From the NCBI GenBank assembly GCA_937899415.1, contig CALBPI010000056.1, forward strand, positions 62,001 through 126,000: a stretch of 64,000 nucleotides of DNA. Direction: 5' to 3'. This stretch comes from an uncultured Gammaproteobacteria bacterium. Its GTDB lineage: Bacteria; Pseudomonadota; Gammaproteobacteria; Steroidobacterales; Woeseiaceae. Positions 55,258-64,000 of the stretch are shown in pieces. A program made the translations under genes and the position numbers. Under the pieces are notes generated by a model. That model was given only the letters and a program-made list of their open reading frames with translations. It was not told the DNA's origin and made no database searches. Position 1 is the stretch's first letter; every line of letters begins with the position of its first letter.

Positions 55258-56217
55258 TCACCGCACATGCGTTGATAGCGACAAGAGGTCGGTTTGCTTG
55301 AGCGCATCCAGGACGCCGCGCATCGTGTCGCCGCTGGCGACACGGCGGATCTTGGCCGCGTAATTGGGGTCGGTGGCGTAGCCGGAACGCTGCAGGGCCT
55401 CGGCAAAGCCGGAAACATCATTGGCGCGGTTGCGCACGCCTGCGTAGCGCTCGCTGCCACCAATCAAAGCACCGTAGTCGGCGAAGCTCTGGTTGAGCGA
55501 TGGATAGGCGCGGAACGCCTCGCGGCGCTGGCGCATGGCGCCGTCCTCGAATTCCAGCGTGTCGCGCTGCACAGCGGTGCCCTGCCAGCCGCGGCCCGCC
55601 TTGATGCCAAACAGGTTGAGACTGCTTTGACCGCCCTCGTCCGGCATCACGTGCTGGCCCCAGCCGGTTTCGAGCGCAGCCTGCGCCAGCACCCCGAGCG
55701 GGCTCACGCCAAGCGTGTCGGCAACCGCTCGCGCGTGGGGCAGGATGTCTTTGATAAAGGACTGCGGATCGGTCCAGTTCTCGGGCGTAGGCGCCGACGC
55801 TGCGACGGCGGGTGCGCCAGTGGTCAGTGCGGGCGATCTCGTCGTCGCCACGGCGGCTGCCACGCGCGATGACCGCGCAACGGGCGTTGGCGCGAGGCTG
55901 CCTGCGGGCGGCGGCGGCGTATGACGGGCTCCGGGATCGCCGCCCAGCTGGCGAACGAGCAGGTCCTTCAAGCCGACACCGGTACCGGACGCGATGTCGT
56001 CGGCGATCTGCTGGTCGAACAGATCACGGTACATACCGCCACCGCCAGCCTCGCCAAAGATCGGGTCGCCAAAACTGGCCGCGCGCATGCTCTTCAGCAT
56101 TTCCTGCACGAACAGTGCCTCGAACTGTCCAGCGACCTTGTTGAGCGCGGCATCGCGGTCGCGGCCCGCGAGCGCGCGCAGGTCCGTGAACTGGCCGAAG
56201 TCGGTGACGCTGGGCAT
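55258..56217 (-). CDS. flgJ: FlgJ, rod cap and peptidoglycan hydrolase
   Basis: 319 residues. N-terminal rod-cap part (~1-95, QFEALFVQEMLKSMR), Pro/Ala linker (95-145), then a muramidase domain with likely catalytic Glu183 in LAQAALETGWGQ and the FGIKAGRGWQG / YPSLNQSFADYGALI motifs. Overlaps neither neighbour; 9 bases after flgI. Confidence 0.95.
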   Translation of the reverse strand: MPSVTDFGQFTDLRALAGRDRDAALNKVAGQFEALFVQEMLKSMRAASFGDPIFGEAGGGGMYRDLFDQQIADDIASGTGVGLKDLLVRQLGGDPGARHTPPPPAGSLAPTPVARSSRVAAAVATTRSPALTTGAPAVAASAPTPENWTDPQSFIKDILPHARAVADTLGVSPLGVLAQAALETGWGQHVMPDEGGQSSLNLFGIKAGRGWQGTAVQRDTLEFEDGAMRQRREAFRAYPSLNQSFADYGALIGGSERYAGVRNRANDVSGFAEALQRSGYATDPNYAAKIRRVASGDTMRGVLDALKQTDLLSLSTHVR

Positions 56218-56225
56218 GCGGGCCG

Positions 56226-57359
56226 TCAGATCACGAGCAGCTCGGCGCGCAGAGCGCCGGCCTGTTTGAGCGCTTCGAGGATGGCCACGAGGTCGCCTGG
56301 AGCAGCGCCCACTTCGTTGACGGCCTGCACGATCTCATTGAGATTCGTGCCCGGCGCGAACAGGAACATGCGGTCGCTTTCCTCGTCGATGGACACACCC
56401 GAGTCCGTCGCCAGCACGGTCTGTCCGTCCGAGAACGGCTCGGGCTGACTCACGAAGGGTGTTTCGGAAATCGTCACGACCAGCGAGCCGTGTGCGACGG
56501 CTGCAGGCGATACGGTGACATTGCTGCCAATGACCACGGTGCCCGTCCGCGAGTTGATGATGACTTTTGCCGCGGCCGGTGCCGGCTCGACTTCAATGTT
56601 CTCGAGGATGCTGAGAAACGAGGTCCGCGCACCGGGTGTTTTGGGCGCCTGGACACGAACGCTCACCGCATCGATGGCCTCAGCTGAGGCCGGACCCAGC
56701 ATGTCGTTGATGGCCACGGACAATCGGTTGGCCGTCGTGAAGTCAGGCGTGTTGAGGTTGAGCATAACGAAATCGGTGTCGTTGAAGCCCGCAGCGACGG
56801 AACGCTCAACCGTAGCCCCGTTCGGGATGCGCCCCGCACTGGGAATGTTGACGGTGATCCGTGAGCCATCGAGACCCTCGCCGCCAAAGCCACCGACAAC
56901 GAGATTGCCCTGCGCCACGGCATAGACGTTACCGTCGATACCGCGCAACGGCGTCATGAGCAGGCTGCCGCCGCGCAGACTCTTGGAGTTACCGATTGAG
57001 GAAATCGTCACGTCTATGGTCTGCCCGGGCTTGGAGAACGGCGGCAGTTCGGCGTGAACGGAGACTGCAGCCACATTGGTGAGCAGCGGGTTCACACCCT
57101 CGGGAATCGTGATCCCGAACTGGTTAAGCATGTTCTGCAGGCTTTGCACCGTAAACGGCGTCTGCGCCGTCTGGTCACCGGTACCGTCGAGACCGACCAC
57201 AAGGCCGTAGCCCACGAGCTGGTTGGTGCGGACACCTGAGACGGAGGCCAGGTCGCGAACGCGTTCGGCCTGTGCCACGTCAGCGCCGGTCAGCGCGACG
57301 GCCGCGATCAACGCGGGTGCCAGGCGCAGAACCCAGTCACGAAAATTCCAGTGGTGCAT
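56226..57359 (-). CDS. flgI: Flagellar P-ring protein FlgI
   Basis: 377 residues with signal peptide (about 1-31, ends in DVAQAE) then [30 protein letters not shown] and the conserved C-terminus [36 protein letters not shown]. Periplasmic ring around the rod. Confidence 0.97.
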   Translation of the reverse strand: MHHWNFRDWVLRLAPALIAAVALTGADVAQAERVRDLASVSGVRTNQLVGYGLVVGLDGTGDQTAQTPFTVQSLQNMLNQFGITIPEGVNPLLTNVAAVSVHAELPPFSKPGQTIDVTISSIGNSKSLRGGSLLMTPLRGIDGNVYAVAQGNLVVGGFGGEGLDGSRITVNIPSAGRIPNGATVERSVAAGFNDTDFVMLNLNTPDFTTANRLSVAINDMLGPASAEAIDAVSVRVQAPKTPGARTSFLSILENIEVEPAPAAAKVIINSRTGTVVIGSNVTVSPAAVAHGSLVVTISETPFVSQPEPFSDGQTVLATDSGVSIDEESDRMFLFAPGTNLNEIVQAVNEVGAAPGDLVAILEALKQAGALRAELLVI

Positions 57360-57379
57360 GCGTCGTGCTCCTGTGGCGA

Positions 57380-58054
57380 TTACTGCGGGAACCAGATGGA
57401 CTGTGCAAAGCGCTGCAGCAGACCCATCTTGTTGGCCGCGGCCAATACGCCTTTGCTCGAATAGGTGATGCGCGCGTCGGCAACACGGCTCGAAGAGACG
57501 CTGTTGTCGGGCGCAATGTCGAAGGGCCGGATGATTCCCGACAGGCGGATGAACTCGTCACCCTGGTTGAGCGTCACCCATTTCTCGCCGCGAATGACCA
57601 GATTGCCGTTGGCAAGCCGCTTCACCACGGTCACGGTGATGTCGCCATCGAGCCGGTTTGACTGGCTGCTGGCGCCCTCGCCGTCGAACTCGTTGGTGGA
57701 GTCGATCGTGGCCGAGAAGATGTCGTCGCCGTTACGCTGCATGTTGCGGCCGAAAATGCTCGGGTTCGCGATGTTCACGCTGCCTTCCTTGCTCGTGGAG
57801 GTGCTCGACGACTTGGTGGCCGTGGTGTTCTCCGAAAGCCGGATCGTGAGAATGTCGCCCACGCGACGCGCGCGCAGGTCCTCGAACAGGCGCACGTCGA
57901 GCGCTTCCTGGTAGATGGCGCCGTCTGTGGCCTCGGCGGCCGGCTCGACGATGGGCTCGGGCGGCGTGAAGTCGGGGCCGCCCAGGTTGACGATGCAACC
58001 GGTCAGGGTCAGAGCGCCTGCGAGCGAGAGTGCGATGCGAAGAATGCGTTTCAT
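57380..58054 (-). CDS. flgH: Flagellar L-ring lipoprotein FlgH
   Basis: 224 residues. Lipobox LTGC near residue 19, followed by GSLFED-type core ([41 protein letters not shown]) and the conserved [25 protein letters not shown]. Outer-membrane ring. Confidence 0.96.
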   Translation of the reverse strand: MKRILRIALSLAGALTLTGCIVNLGGPDFTPPEPIVEPAAEATDGAIYQEALDVRLFEDLRARRVGDILTIRLSENTTATKSSSTSTSKEGSVNIANPSIFGRNMQRNGDDIFSATIDSTNEFDGEGASSQSNRLDGDITVTVVKRLANGNLVIRGEKWVTLNQGDEFIRLSGIIRPFDIAPDNSVSSSRVADARITYSSKGVLAAANKMGLLQRFAQSIWFPQ

Positions 58055-58062
58055 CGGGTGTC

Positions 58063-58848
58063 CTAGAGGTTCTGCGTCAGGAACTGCAGCATCTGGTCGT
58101 TGGTTGAGATGGCCTTGGAGTTCATCTCGTAGGCGCGTTGCGTTTCGATCATGTTTACGAGCTCTTCAACGACGTTGACGTTGGAACCCTCGAGCGCGCC
58201 CTGTTGCAGACGGCCCAAGCCGTTAAGGCCTGGCGAGCCCGGCTGCGGGGTGCCACTCGACACCGTTTCCGAATAGAGGTTCTCGCCACGCGGCTGCAAA
58301 CCGACCGGGTTGATGAAGTCGACGATCTGTAGGATCCCCACCTGGGTCGGTGCCGTCTGACCGGCAAGCTGCACGGACACCGTGCCGTCGACACCCACGG
58401 TGATCGACTGCGCGCCCTCGGGGATCGTGATCGACGGCTGCACGAGATAGCCGCCGGCGGTGACGAGCTGACCCTGTGCATCGCGCTGGAACGACCCGTC
58501 GCGCGTGAAGCCCAGCGTGCCGTCGGGCAGCAGTATCTGAAAATAGCCGCGGCCCTGAATGGCTACGTCGAGCGGGTTGTCTGTCTGCAGGATGCTGCCT
58601 TGTGCGTGCAACTGCTCTGTCGCGACGACACGAACGCCGGTACCGACGTTGAGGCCCGAGGGCAACACCGTGTCCTGCGAACTCTGACCACCGGCCTGGC
58701 GCTGGTTCTGATAGATCAGGTCCTCGAACACGGCGCGTCCGCGCTTGAAGCCATTGGTGTTGACGTTGGCGAGGTTGTTCGAAACGACCGTCATCTTGGT
58801 CTGCTGGGCGTCGAGCCCGGTCTTGGCGACCCACAATGCCTGGTTCAT
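58063..58848 (-). CDS. flgG: Distal rod protein FlgG
   Basis: 261 residues. N-terminal [24 protein letters not shown] and C-terminal [28 protein letters not shown] define FlgG. Nine bases before flgH. Confidence 0.97.
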   Translation of the reverse strand: MNQALWVAKTGLDAQQTKMTVVSNNLANVNTNGFKRGRAVFEDLIYQNQRQAGGQSSQDTVLPSGLNVGTGVRVVATEQLHAQGSILQTDNPLDVAIQGRGYFQILLPDGTLGFTRDGSFQRDAQGQLVTAGGYLVQPSITIPEGAQSITVGVDGTVSVQLAGQTAPTQVGILQIVDFINPVGLQPRGENLYSETVSSGTPQPGSPGLNGLGRLQQGALEGSNVNVVEELVNMIETQRAYEMNSKAISTNDQMLQFLTQNL

Positions 58849-58863
58849 CGTCTACTCCTGGAT

Positions 58864-59604
58864 CTAGCGAAGCGACAACAGCGCGGCGGCTGCGTCAGCG
58901 TTTTCTTCTGCGGTGGTGATGGTCTTGACCTGCATCTCGTACTGGCGTGCGAGACTGATCATGGTGACGAGCGCTTCGGCAACATTGACGTTGCTGGTTT
59001 CAAGCGCGCCCGGTGTCAGTCGAACCGTTGCGTCGGGAGGACTCGAGGCCGCGTCAGTGCGGCGTAACAGGCCATCCGTGCCTTTCTCGAGTGCGTCGTA
59101 CTCAGGTTTGACCAGTTTGATGCGATCGACCGTGGCCAGCGTTTGCGGGCCCTGCCCGACGGGTTGAACGGAAATCGTACCGTCGGGGCCGATCGTGATG
59201 GTTTCGGAGGGCGGTATTGCCACGGGGCCGCCTTCGCCCAACACCAGGTTGCCAGAGCTCGTGATGAGTTGGCCCAGCGTGTTGAGTCGCAGGTCACCGG
59301 CGCGCGTGAAAGCCTCGCTGCCGTCGGCCGCCTGAACGGCAATGAACCCTTCACCCGAGACCGCGACATCGAGATCGCGTCCCGTCGTGACCGTGGCGCC
59401 CTGGGTGAAGTCGGTGGCGTAGGACTCGCCCACGGCATTGACGCGCGTGGCGTAGCCGGGGCCGTCGACATTGAGTGAGCGGAACGCGTGCAGGTCCGCC
59501 CGAAATCCCGTCGTCGACGCGTTGGCGATGTTGTTGCTGTTCACGGCCTGCGCGATTTCGGTCTGTCGCGCACCCGTCATTGCAATGTAGGCCATTCGGT
59601 CCAT
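58864..59604 (-). CDS. flgF: Proximal rod protein FlgF
   Basis: 246 residues with NNIANASTTGFRADLHAFRSL and the C-terminal ETSNVNVAEALVTMISLARQYEMQVKTI. 15 bases before flgG. Confidence 0.95.
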   Translation of the reverse strand: MDRMAYIAMTGARQTEIAQAVNSNNIANASTTGFRADLHAFRSLNVDGPGYATRVNAVGESYATDFTQGATVTTGRDLDVAVSGEGFIAVQAADGSEAFTRAGDLRLNTLGQLITSSGNLVLGEGGPVAIPPSETITIGPDGTISVQPVGQGPQTLATVDRIKLVKPEYDALEKGTDGLLRRTDAASSPPDATVRLTPGALETSNVNVAEALVTMISLARQYEMQVKTITTAEENADAAAALLSLR

Positions 59605-59629
59605 GCCTGACTCCTCCTAGCGGCTCCGG

Positions 59630-60850
59630 TTACCGTCGGATGTTGATGACGGTCTGCGTCACGGTGTCGGCCGTCGAGATCATCTGCGCGTTGGCCTGGA
59701 AGTTGCGCTGCGCCGTGATCATATTGACGAGCTGCGCGGTAAGGTCGACGTTGGACGCCTCGAGCGCACCCGACTGGATCAGGCCAAAGCGGGCAGTTCC
59801 CGCGTCACCCAGCGCGGCATCGCCAGACTGGAACGACTCCGCCCAATTGGTATCACCGTCCTGCTGCAGGCCCTGCGGATTGACGAAGGTCGCCAGCGCG
59901 AGCCGGCCCAGTGCCGTCGACTGACCGTTGGTGAACTGCGCGAAGATCACGCCCGTGGGGCTGACCTCGAGGCCCGTGAGTCGGCCCGTCGTGAAACCGT
60001 TCTGGACGACAGAGTTCACGCCGAAGGCGTCACCGAACTGCGTCGTATCGACAAACTGAAGATCAACGTTGAGCAGGTCCGCGCCGTTGCCCGGATCGTA
60101 GGGCGCCAGCGTGAACGAACCTCCAACGGGCACGGTCAGACGGCCGTCGCCGCCGAATTGCACGGGCTGCGGTGTGCCGACGACGTTGCCGTCAATCGTG
60201 GTTTGTACCGTCCACTCGTTGGGGTTGGCACCCTTGATGAAGTAGGACGTTGCCGTGTGCGCTGAGCCCAGCGAGTCGTAGATCGTAACGGCCGTCGTGA
60301 AGTTGAAGCTCGTCGCGTCCGTCGGGTCGAATACAGGGTTGATCGGTGCCGTCGCGTCAGAAGGCAGGTTGACGCCAAACGCGATCTCGTCCGTTGCCGA
60401 GGGGGGGTTGGCGCCCGTGTTGAGCTGCAGGTCCACCAGGTTGCCCGTGTTGAAGTTGCCGTCCGCGGCGACCGGGTAGGACTGCACACGCAGGCCGTTG
60501 GCGTTGACCACGAAACCCTCGCGGTCGACCTCGAAGGTGCCGGCACGCGTATAGAGGCGCGAACCACCGTCGTTGAGGACGAAGAAGCCTTCGCCCGAGA
60601 TGGCGAGGTCGAGGCTGTTTGAAGTGAACTCGATGTTGCCCTGCGAAAACTGCTGGGCGACATCAGAGAGCTTTACGCCGCTGCCCGCTGCCGTCGAACT
60701 GACGGCCTGGGTGCCCACCGCAAAGACCTCCGCGAACTGGGCGCGTGATTCCTTGAAGCCCGTCGTGTTGACGTTGGCGATGTTGTTGGCCGTGACCCCG
60801 AGGTCGGACGAGGCCGCGTTGAGGCCGCTCAGTGCGATACGAAATGGCAT
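59630..60850 (-). CDS. flgE: Flagellar hook protein FlgE
   Basis: 406 residues. N-terminal LSGLNAASSDLGVTANNIANVNTTGFKESRAQFAEVF and C-terminal LEASNVDLTAQLVNMITAQRNFQANAQMIST frame the variable hook domains. 30 bases after flgD. Confidence 0.96.
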   Translation of the reverse strand: MPFRIALSGLNAASSDLGVTANNIANVNTTGFKESRAQFAEVFAVGTQAVSSTAAGSGVKLSDVAQQFSQGNIEFTSNSLDLAISGEGFFVLNDGGSRLYTRAGTFEVDREGFVVNANGLRVQSYPVAADGNFNTGNLVDLQLNTGANPPSATDEIAFGVNLPSDATAPINPVFDPTDATSFNFTTAVTIYDSLGSAHTATSYFIKGANPNEWTVQTTIDGNVVGTPQPVQFGGDGRLTVPVGGSFTLAPYDPGNGADLLNVDLQFVDTTQFGDAFGVNSVVQNGFTTGRLTGLEVSPTGVIFAQFTNGQSTALGRLALATFVNPQGLQQDGDTNWAESFQSGDAALGDAGTARFGLIQSGALEASNVDLTAQLVNMITAQRNFQANAQMISTADTVTQTVINIRR

Positions 60851-60880
60851 GATCGTTGTCTCCGGTAATGCACGCTTGAA

Positions 60881-61561
60881 TCAGAAAATTTGGCGGACGT
60901 TGTCGAGCGAGAACGCTCCCAACGCCTGCGAATTGACGGTGACGCCCTGGCCCGAGCCGTTGAGCGTGACGCTGTCGGCGCGGGCGCGAATCAGCGTGGG
61001 AACCCGCTCCACCTCGTCGAAACGCGAGATGCGGGCCTCAAAGGTGTAGCCGCCGCGCGCCGCCAGCGCGCCATCGGCGGTGTAGCCATCCCAGCGGAAT
61101 GCGACGTCGCCCGACTGCTGCAGGCCGAGGTCGATGCTCCGAACCAGCTGACCGCTGGCGTCGAGCACGTCGACGGTGACGTTACCGCTGGCGCCTTCAA
61201 CGGCGACAGCGCCCTCGATACCCGTGCCTGTGCCATCAAGAAGCGCAGCGTCGGTCGCAACGAGCAGGTCACGTCCCACGAGCGACGAGGCCTGCAAAGC
61301 CTGGTCGGAATACAGATTGGCCGCGAAGCCGTCGAAGGACTCATTGAGCTCTTCGATACCGGTCGCGGTGGTGAACTGTGCGAGCTGGGCGAGAAACTCG
61401 CCGTTGTCCATTGGCTCGAATGGATCCTGATTCTCTAGCTGCGCCAGCATGAGGGTGAGGAACTCATCCTGGCTTGCGGATTGGGTGCTCACTTCAGCAG
61501 GCTGACGCGCCAGACCGAGGTCCTGCAGCTGCGAAAAATTCTCTAGTACGGTCATCTTCAA
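60881..61561 (-). CDS. flgD: Hook-capping scaffold protein FlgD
   Basis: 226 residues. FlgD signature DEFLTLMLAQLENQDPFEPMDNGEFLAQLAQFTTATGIEELN, then the Ig-like/tudor-like C-terminal domain (FRWDGYTADGALAARGGYTFEAR). Confidence 0.95.
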   Translation of the reverse strand: MKMTVLENFSQLQDLGLARQPAEVSTQSASQDEFLTLMLAQLENQDPFEPMDNGEFLAQLAQFTTATGIEELNESFDGFAANLYSDQALQASSLVGRDLLVATDAALLDGTGTGIEGAVAVEGASGNVTVDVLDASGQLVRSIDLGLQQSGDVAFRWDGYTADGALAARGGYTFEARISRFDEVERVPTLIRARADSVTLNGSGQGVTVNSQALGAFSLDNVRQIF

Positions 61562-61570
61562 TTACCTCGA

Positions 61571-61996
61571 TCAGCTCTCGCCCATGCGCAAGGTCTGCGC
61601 CAGCAGGTCGCGTGTGGTCGTCATGATTTCCACGCTCGACTGGTAACTCCGCGAGGCCGACAGCATGTTGACCATCTCCTCCACGGTGTTGACGTTGCTC
61701 ACGTAGACGTTGCCGTTTTCATCGGCCTCAGGATGTTCGGGCTGGTAGCGCTGCGTCAGCGGCGCCTGACTCTCGACGATGCTGCGCACGCGAACGCCGA
61801 AGTTCGCCGACTCGTTGTTGAGCGCCGCACCGAAGTCCGGCACGGACTGGAACACGGGCTGGCGTGCACGGTAGACCTTGCTGGCGTCGCCGCTGGCGCT
61901 GTCCGCGTTGGCCAGGTTGCTGGCCGTCGTGTTGAGCCGCGTGGATTGCGCGGCCATCGCCGAGCCGGCGATACCAAATACCTTATTGAGTGACAT
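61571..61996 (-). CDS. flgC: Proximal rod protein FlgC
   Basis: 141 residues. AMAAQSTRLNTTASNLANADS start and SNVNTVEEMVNMLSASRSYQSSVEIMTT end. Overlaps flgB by one base. Confidence 0.96.
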   Translation of the reverse strand: MSLNKVFGIAGSAMAAQSTRLNTTASNLANADSASGDASKVYRARQPVFQSVPDFGAALNNESANFGVRVRSIVESQAPLTQRYQPEHPEADENGNVYVSNVNTVEEMVNMLSASRSYQSSVEIMTTTRDLLAQTLRMGES

Positions 61997-62397
61997 CAGC
62001 TACCTCCTCGGATGGCGAGTGTCAGGCCGCGGATCTTGCGGTTGATGAACATGAGCGAGGCCTGGTAACCCATGACGTTCTCGGCGTAATTGGCCTGCTC
62101 GACGTCGGCCTCAACGGTGTTGCCGTCGACGGACGGCTGCAGCGGAATGCGGTACGCCACTGCAGGGTCCAGACCAGGCGCGCGCCCGGGTGATGTGGGG
62201 ATGTGCTGCGCGTCGGTCGTGGCCATACGCAGGTTTCCGCCACCCGTCTCGGCCGCACGCATGGCCGCACGAAAGTCGATATCGCGCGCCTTGTAGCCGG
62301 GCGTGTCAGCGTTGGCGAGGTTGTTCGCGAGCAGTTCGTTGCGTTGTGTACGCAGCGACAGTGCCTTCGCGTGATTGCCAAACGGGTCGATGTCCAT
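61996..62397 (-). CDS. flgB: Proximal rod protein FlgB
   Basis: 133 residues from ATG 62397 with AGGAGG upstream; an ATG at 62457 would run into the promoter. NELLANNLANADTPGYKARDIDF start and ADVEQANYAENVMGYQASLMFINRKIRGL end. First gene of the flgBCDEFGHIJKL run. Confidence 0.95.
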   Translation of the reverse strand: MDIDPFGNHAKALSLRTQRNELLANNLANADTPGYKARDIDFRAAMRAAETGGGNLRMATTDAQHIPTSPGRAPGLDPAVAYRIPLQPSVDGNTVEADVEQANYAENVMGYQASLMFINRKIRGLTLAIRGGS

Positions 62398-62453
62398 GTG
62401 CGAGCCTCCTGCTCGAAACGTGCCGGGGCACGCGTGTCCTGCGGAGATGGATA

Positions 62454-62468
62454 GCAAAGCCCGTGCCA
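62454..62468 (-). promoter_or_regulatory. Sigma-54 promoter of flgB
   Basis: TGGCACGGGCTTTGC: perfect -24 and -12 elements, 57 bases before the flgB ATG, directly back-to-back with the flgA promoter at 62614. Confidence 0.92.
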
Positions 62469-62613
62469 GCTCTTACAAGTGATTGATTTATATGGCGCTC
62501 GACATCACGGCGGCCGCCATTGCCGGTGCCGGCGGCAAGGGCTTGCCGCAGAAAGGCCGGGTTTTGCCGGGTTTGCGTCAACGAACCGACGCCCGGGCGG
62601 GGATTTACGGGGG

Positions 62614-62628
62614 TGGCACAGCTCTTGC
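62614..62628 (+). promoter_or_regulatory. Sigma-54 promoter of flgA
   Basis: TGGCACAGCTCTTGC: -24 with one change (A at the last base), perfect -12, 40 bases before the flgA ATG. The 145 bases between the two divergent promoters are the likely FleQ/FleR-binding zone. Confidence 0.88.
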
Positions 62629-62667
62629 AGATTCTCTTTCGACCGGCAACCGACCACGGAGCGCAAA

Positions 62668-63474
62668 ATGCCGAAGCGCCACGCAAAATCCAGACAAACA
62701 GCTGAACTGATTGACTTTTTATTGAGCAACCACGGCGCGCCCGAATTGCCTCAGGGCCGACGTGGTGTCGGTTTCTTGACGCTCGCGGCCTGTGCGCTCG
62801 TCATCGGTCTCGCGTTGTCGCACGGCGTGGCGGCCGGCAGTGCCGCACCGTCCGATATCGCGGCAGCGGCGCGCAATGCGGTGATCAAAGCTCGCGGTCT
62901 GGACCCGGAACGCACGCTGATCGAGGCCCAGGCACCCGATGCCCGGCTCCGGCTCAGCGCCTGTGACCGGCCGTTGACGACGTCACGGCTCGACGCCCGA
63001 CCCGGTGCCCGGCGCGAGACCGTGCGTGTGGCCTGCACGGGCAGCTCACCCTGGAAGGTCTACGTCCCCGTCACGGTGTCGCAGTTCGAACAGGTGGTGA
63101 CAATTGAACGTAATCTACCGCGCGGTCACGTACTGACCCAGGCAGACCTTGGCAGCCGCAAGCTCGACGCAAGCCGTCTGCCCGGCGGCTACCTGTTACG
63201 CGCCGAGGACGCCGTCGGCCACGTGCTCACGCAATCGGTCGCCGCAGGTGGTGTCTTGAAGCCCAATCAGCTCAAGGCCGACGACGCCATCCGCCGCGGC
63301 CAGGCCGTGGCTCTGATCTCGGGCGCGGGCCCTGTCGCCATCCGCATGGGCGGTGTGGCGCTTAACAGCGCCCCCGTAGGCGGGCGCATTCGAGCCCGCA
63401 ACGCCAGTTCTGGCGCTATTGTTGAGGGCATTGCGCTCAATGAGGCCGAAGTGCGGGTGACAGGCAGACGATGA
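62668..63474 (+). CDS. flgA: P-ring chaperone FlgA
   Basis: 268 residues from ATG 62668 with GGAG upstream. An unusual basic ~35-residue segment precedes the hydrophobic signal segment (~35-55), giving a long n-region; signal-anchor use is possible. The SAF-like domain (VTIERNLPRGHVLTQADLGSRKLDASRLPGGYLLRAEDAVGHVLTQSVAAGGVLKPNQL) and C-terminal GGRIRARNASSGAIVEGIALNEAEVRV mark FlgA. Confidence 0.93.
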   Translation: MPKRHAKSRQTAELIDFLLSNHGAPELPQGRRGVGFLTLAACALVIGLALSHGVAAGSAAPSDIAAAARNAVIKARGLDPERTLIEAQAPDARLRLSACDRPLTTSRLDARPGARRETVRVACTGSSPWKVYVPVTVSQFEQVVTIERNLPRGHVLTQADLGSRKLDASRLPGGYLLRAEDAVGHVLTQSVAAGGVLKPNQLKADDAIRRGQAVALISGAGPVAIRMGGVALNSAPVGGRIRARNASSGAIVEGIALNEAEVRVTGRR

Positions 63475-63531
63475 ACGCGCGGGTAGCATGGTGGCGCGAG
63501 AAAAAACTGTGCGAAATTTCACAGAATGTCC

Positions 63532-63558
63532 TAAAGCTAGGTTTCGCTCTGCCGCTAA
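63532..63558 (+). promoter_or_regulatory. FliA (sigma-28) promoter of flgM
   Basis: TAAA, 15 bases, GCCGCTAA: one mismatch to the sigma-28 -10 consensus, 37 bases before the flgM ATG. Gives the expected autoregulatory loop of the anti-sigma factor. Confidence 0.9.
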
Positions 63559-63594
63559 GCAGGGCACGGAGATATAACGTGAGGGAGTTATCCC

Positions 63595-63909
63595 ATGGGA
63601 AATGACATCAATGGTGTATCTAAATCGGGTCTCCCGAAGATCACCGACGTCAACAAATCGCGGCGCGTAGAAGGCGAAGAACGCCCAGCCGCCGAGCGTG
63701 GCGGCGAACGGCCGGCGGGCAACGATACCGTTGCACTGACCGACGGCGCGCGGCTGCTCGAGCGGGTCGAGGGCCAACTTGCGGAAACGCCTGTCGTAGA
63801 CGTACAAAAAGTTGAAGCCGTGAAGGCCGAGATCGCAGACGGTAGCTACCAGGTCGATGACCGCGTCATCGCCGAGAAGCTCGTGCAGAGCGATCGCGAG
63901 CGCGGCTGA
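63595..63909 (+). CDS. flgM: Anti-sigma-28 factor FlgM
   Basis: 104 residues. Disordered polar N-terminus (NGVSKSGLPKITDVNKSRRVEGEE) and the FliA-binding C-terminal helices (DVQKVEAVKAEIADGSYQVDDRVIAEKLVQSD). It is exported through the finished hook, releasing FliA. Confidence 0.95.
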   Translation: MGNDINGVSKSGLPKITDVNKSRRVEGEERPAAERGGERPAGNDTVALTDGARLLERVEGQLAETPVVDVQKVEAVKAEIADGSYQVDDRVIAEKLVQSDRERG

Positions 63910-63916
63910 ACCCCGA

Positions 63917-64000
63917 ATGACGGACGCAGCGGCACAACGCTTTGAGCAGACGCACGCGCTGCTCAGCGACACCGTGAAGTCCTGCGAGCGCCTCTATAAC
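63917..64000 (+). CDS. flgN: FlgN-like export chaperone (start only)
   Basis: The first 28 codons from ATG 63917, 8 bases after flgM: a helical, Gln/Thr/Leu-rich start (QRFEQTHALLSDTVKSCERLYN) as in FlgN, the FlgK/FlgL chaperone. The rest lies beyond the window; call rests mainly on position. Confidence 0.65.
   Translation, partial: MTDAAAQRFEQTHALLSDTVKSCERLYN

Noticed and set aside
62483-62710. 75-residue frame in the flgB-flgA intergenic region
   Set aside because: Runs straight through the flgA sigma-54 promoter and into flgA in another frame; no ribosome site.

Overview
The window is GC-rich gammaproteobacterial chromosome, and about two thirds of it (roughly 19.8-64.0 kb) is one flagellar locus. 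Gene order (flgBCDEFGHIJKL-fliC-flaG-fliDST-fleQ-fleSR-fliEFGHIJK-fliLMNOPQR-flhBAF-fleN-fliA), sigma-54 and FliA promoters, FleQ/FleSR-type regulators and a PomAB-like (sodium-type) stator all match the polar-flagellum scheme of Pseudomonas/Vibrio-type bacteria. With the MoxR/Bat operon, a TonB-dependent receptor and the DUF192 and EamA genes, the picture fits a free-living, probably marine or halophilic gammaproteobacterium. Genus cannot be set from the sequence alone.

Layout. 0-7.3 kb: sohB (cut by the edge), lipA, a 71-residue unknown protein with its own terminator, an OmpA-family envelope protein, and a compact minus-strand group (EamA transporter, HAD phosphatase, alpha/beta hydrolase) next to an Ada-like O6-alkylguanine methyltransferase. 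7.3-14.3 kb: a tightly overlapping operon moxR-DUF58-DUF4381-batA-batBC-batD. 14.4-19.8 kb: a DUF192 protein, an unknown secreted protein, a 528-bp regulatory gap with repeated operator-like motifs, a TonB-dependent receptor with highly biased codons and a double terminator, a REP-like repeat cluster, and a 2OG-Fe(II) oxygenase.

19.8-24.8 kb: a motor-control module. A FleQ-like activator diverges from a diguanylate cyclase, which is followed by pomA, pomB and a PilZ-domain gene. 24.8-62.4 kb: the flagellar genes proper, all on the minus strand. Read in transcription order (high to low coordinates) they are rod/hook/ring, junction and filament, chaperones, regulators, switch/export ATPase, export gate, then flhF/fleN/fliA, and they end in a DUF2802 gene and an HDOD gene. 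62.6-64.0 kb: divergent flgA, flgM and the start of flgN.

Regulation can be read directly. Five strong -24/-12 (sigma-54) promoters precede fleSR, fliL, fliK, flgB and flgA. FliA (sigma-28) promoters precede fliC and flgM, with a weak candidate before pomA. This supports a cascade FleQ/RpoN -> FleSR -> FliA/FlgM. Notable oddities are the absence of che genes, a FliM without the GGxG loop, two FleQ-type activators bracketing the regulon, and a cyclase/stator/PilZ arrangement suggesting c-di-GMP control of the motor.
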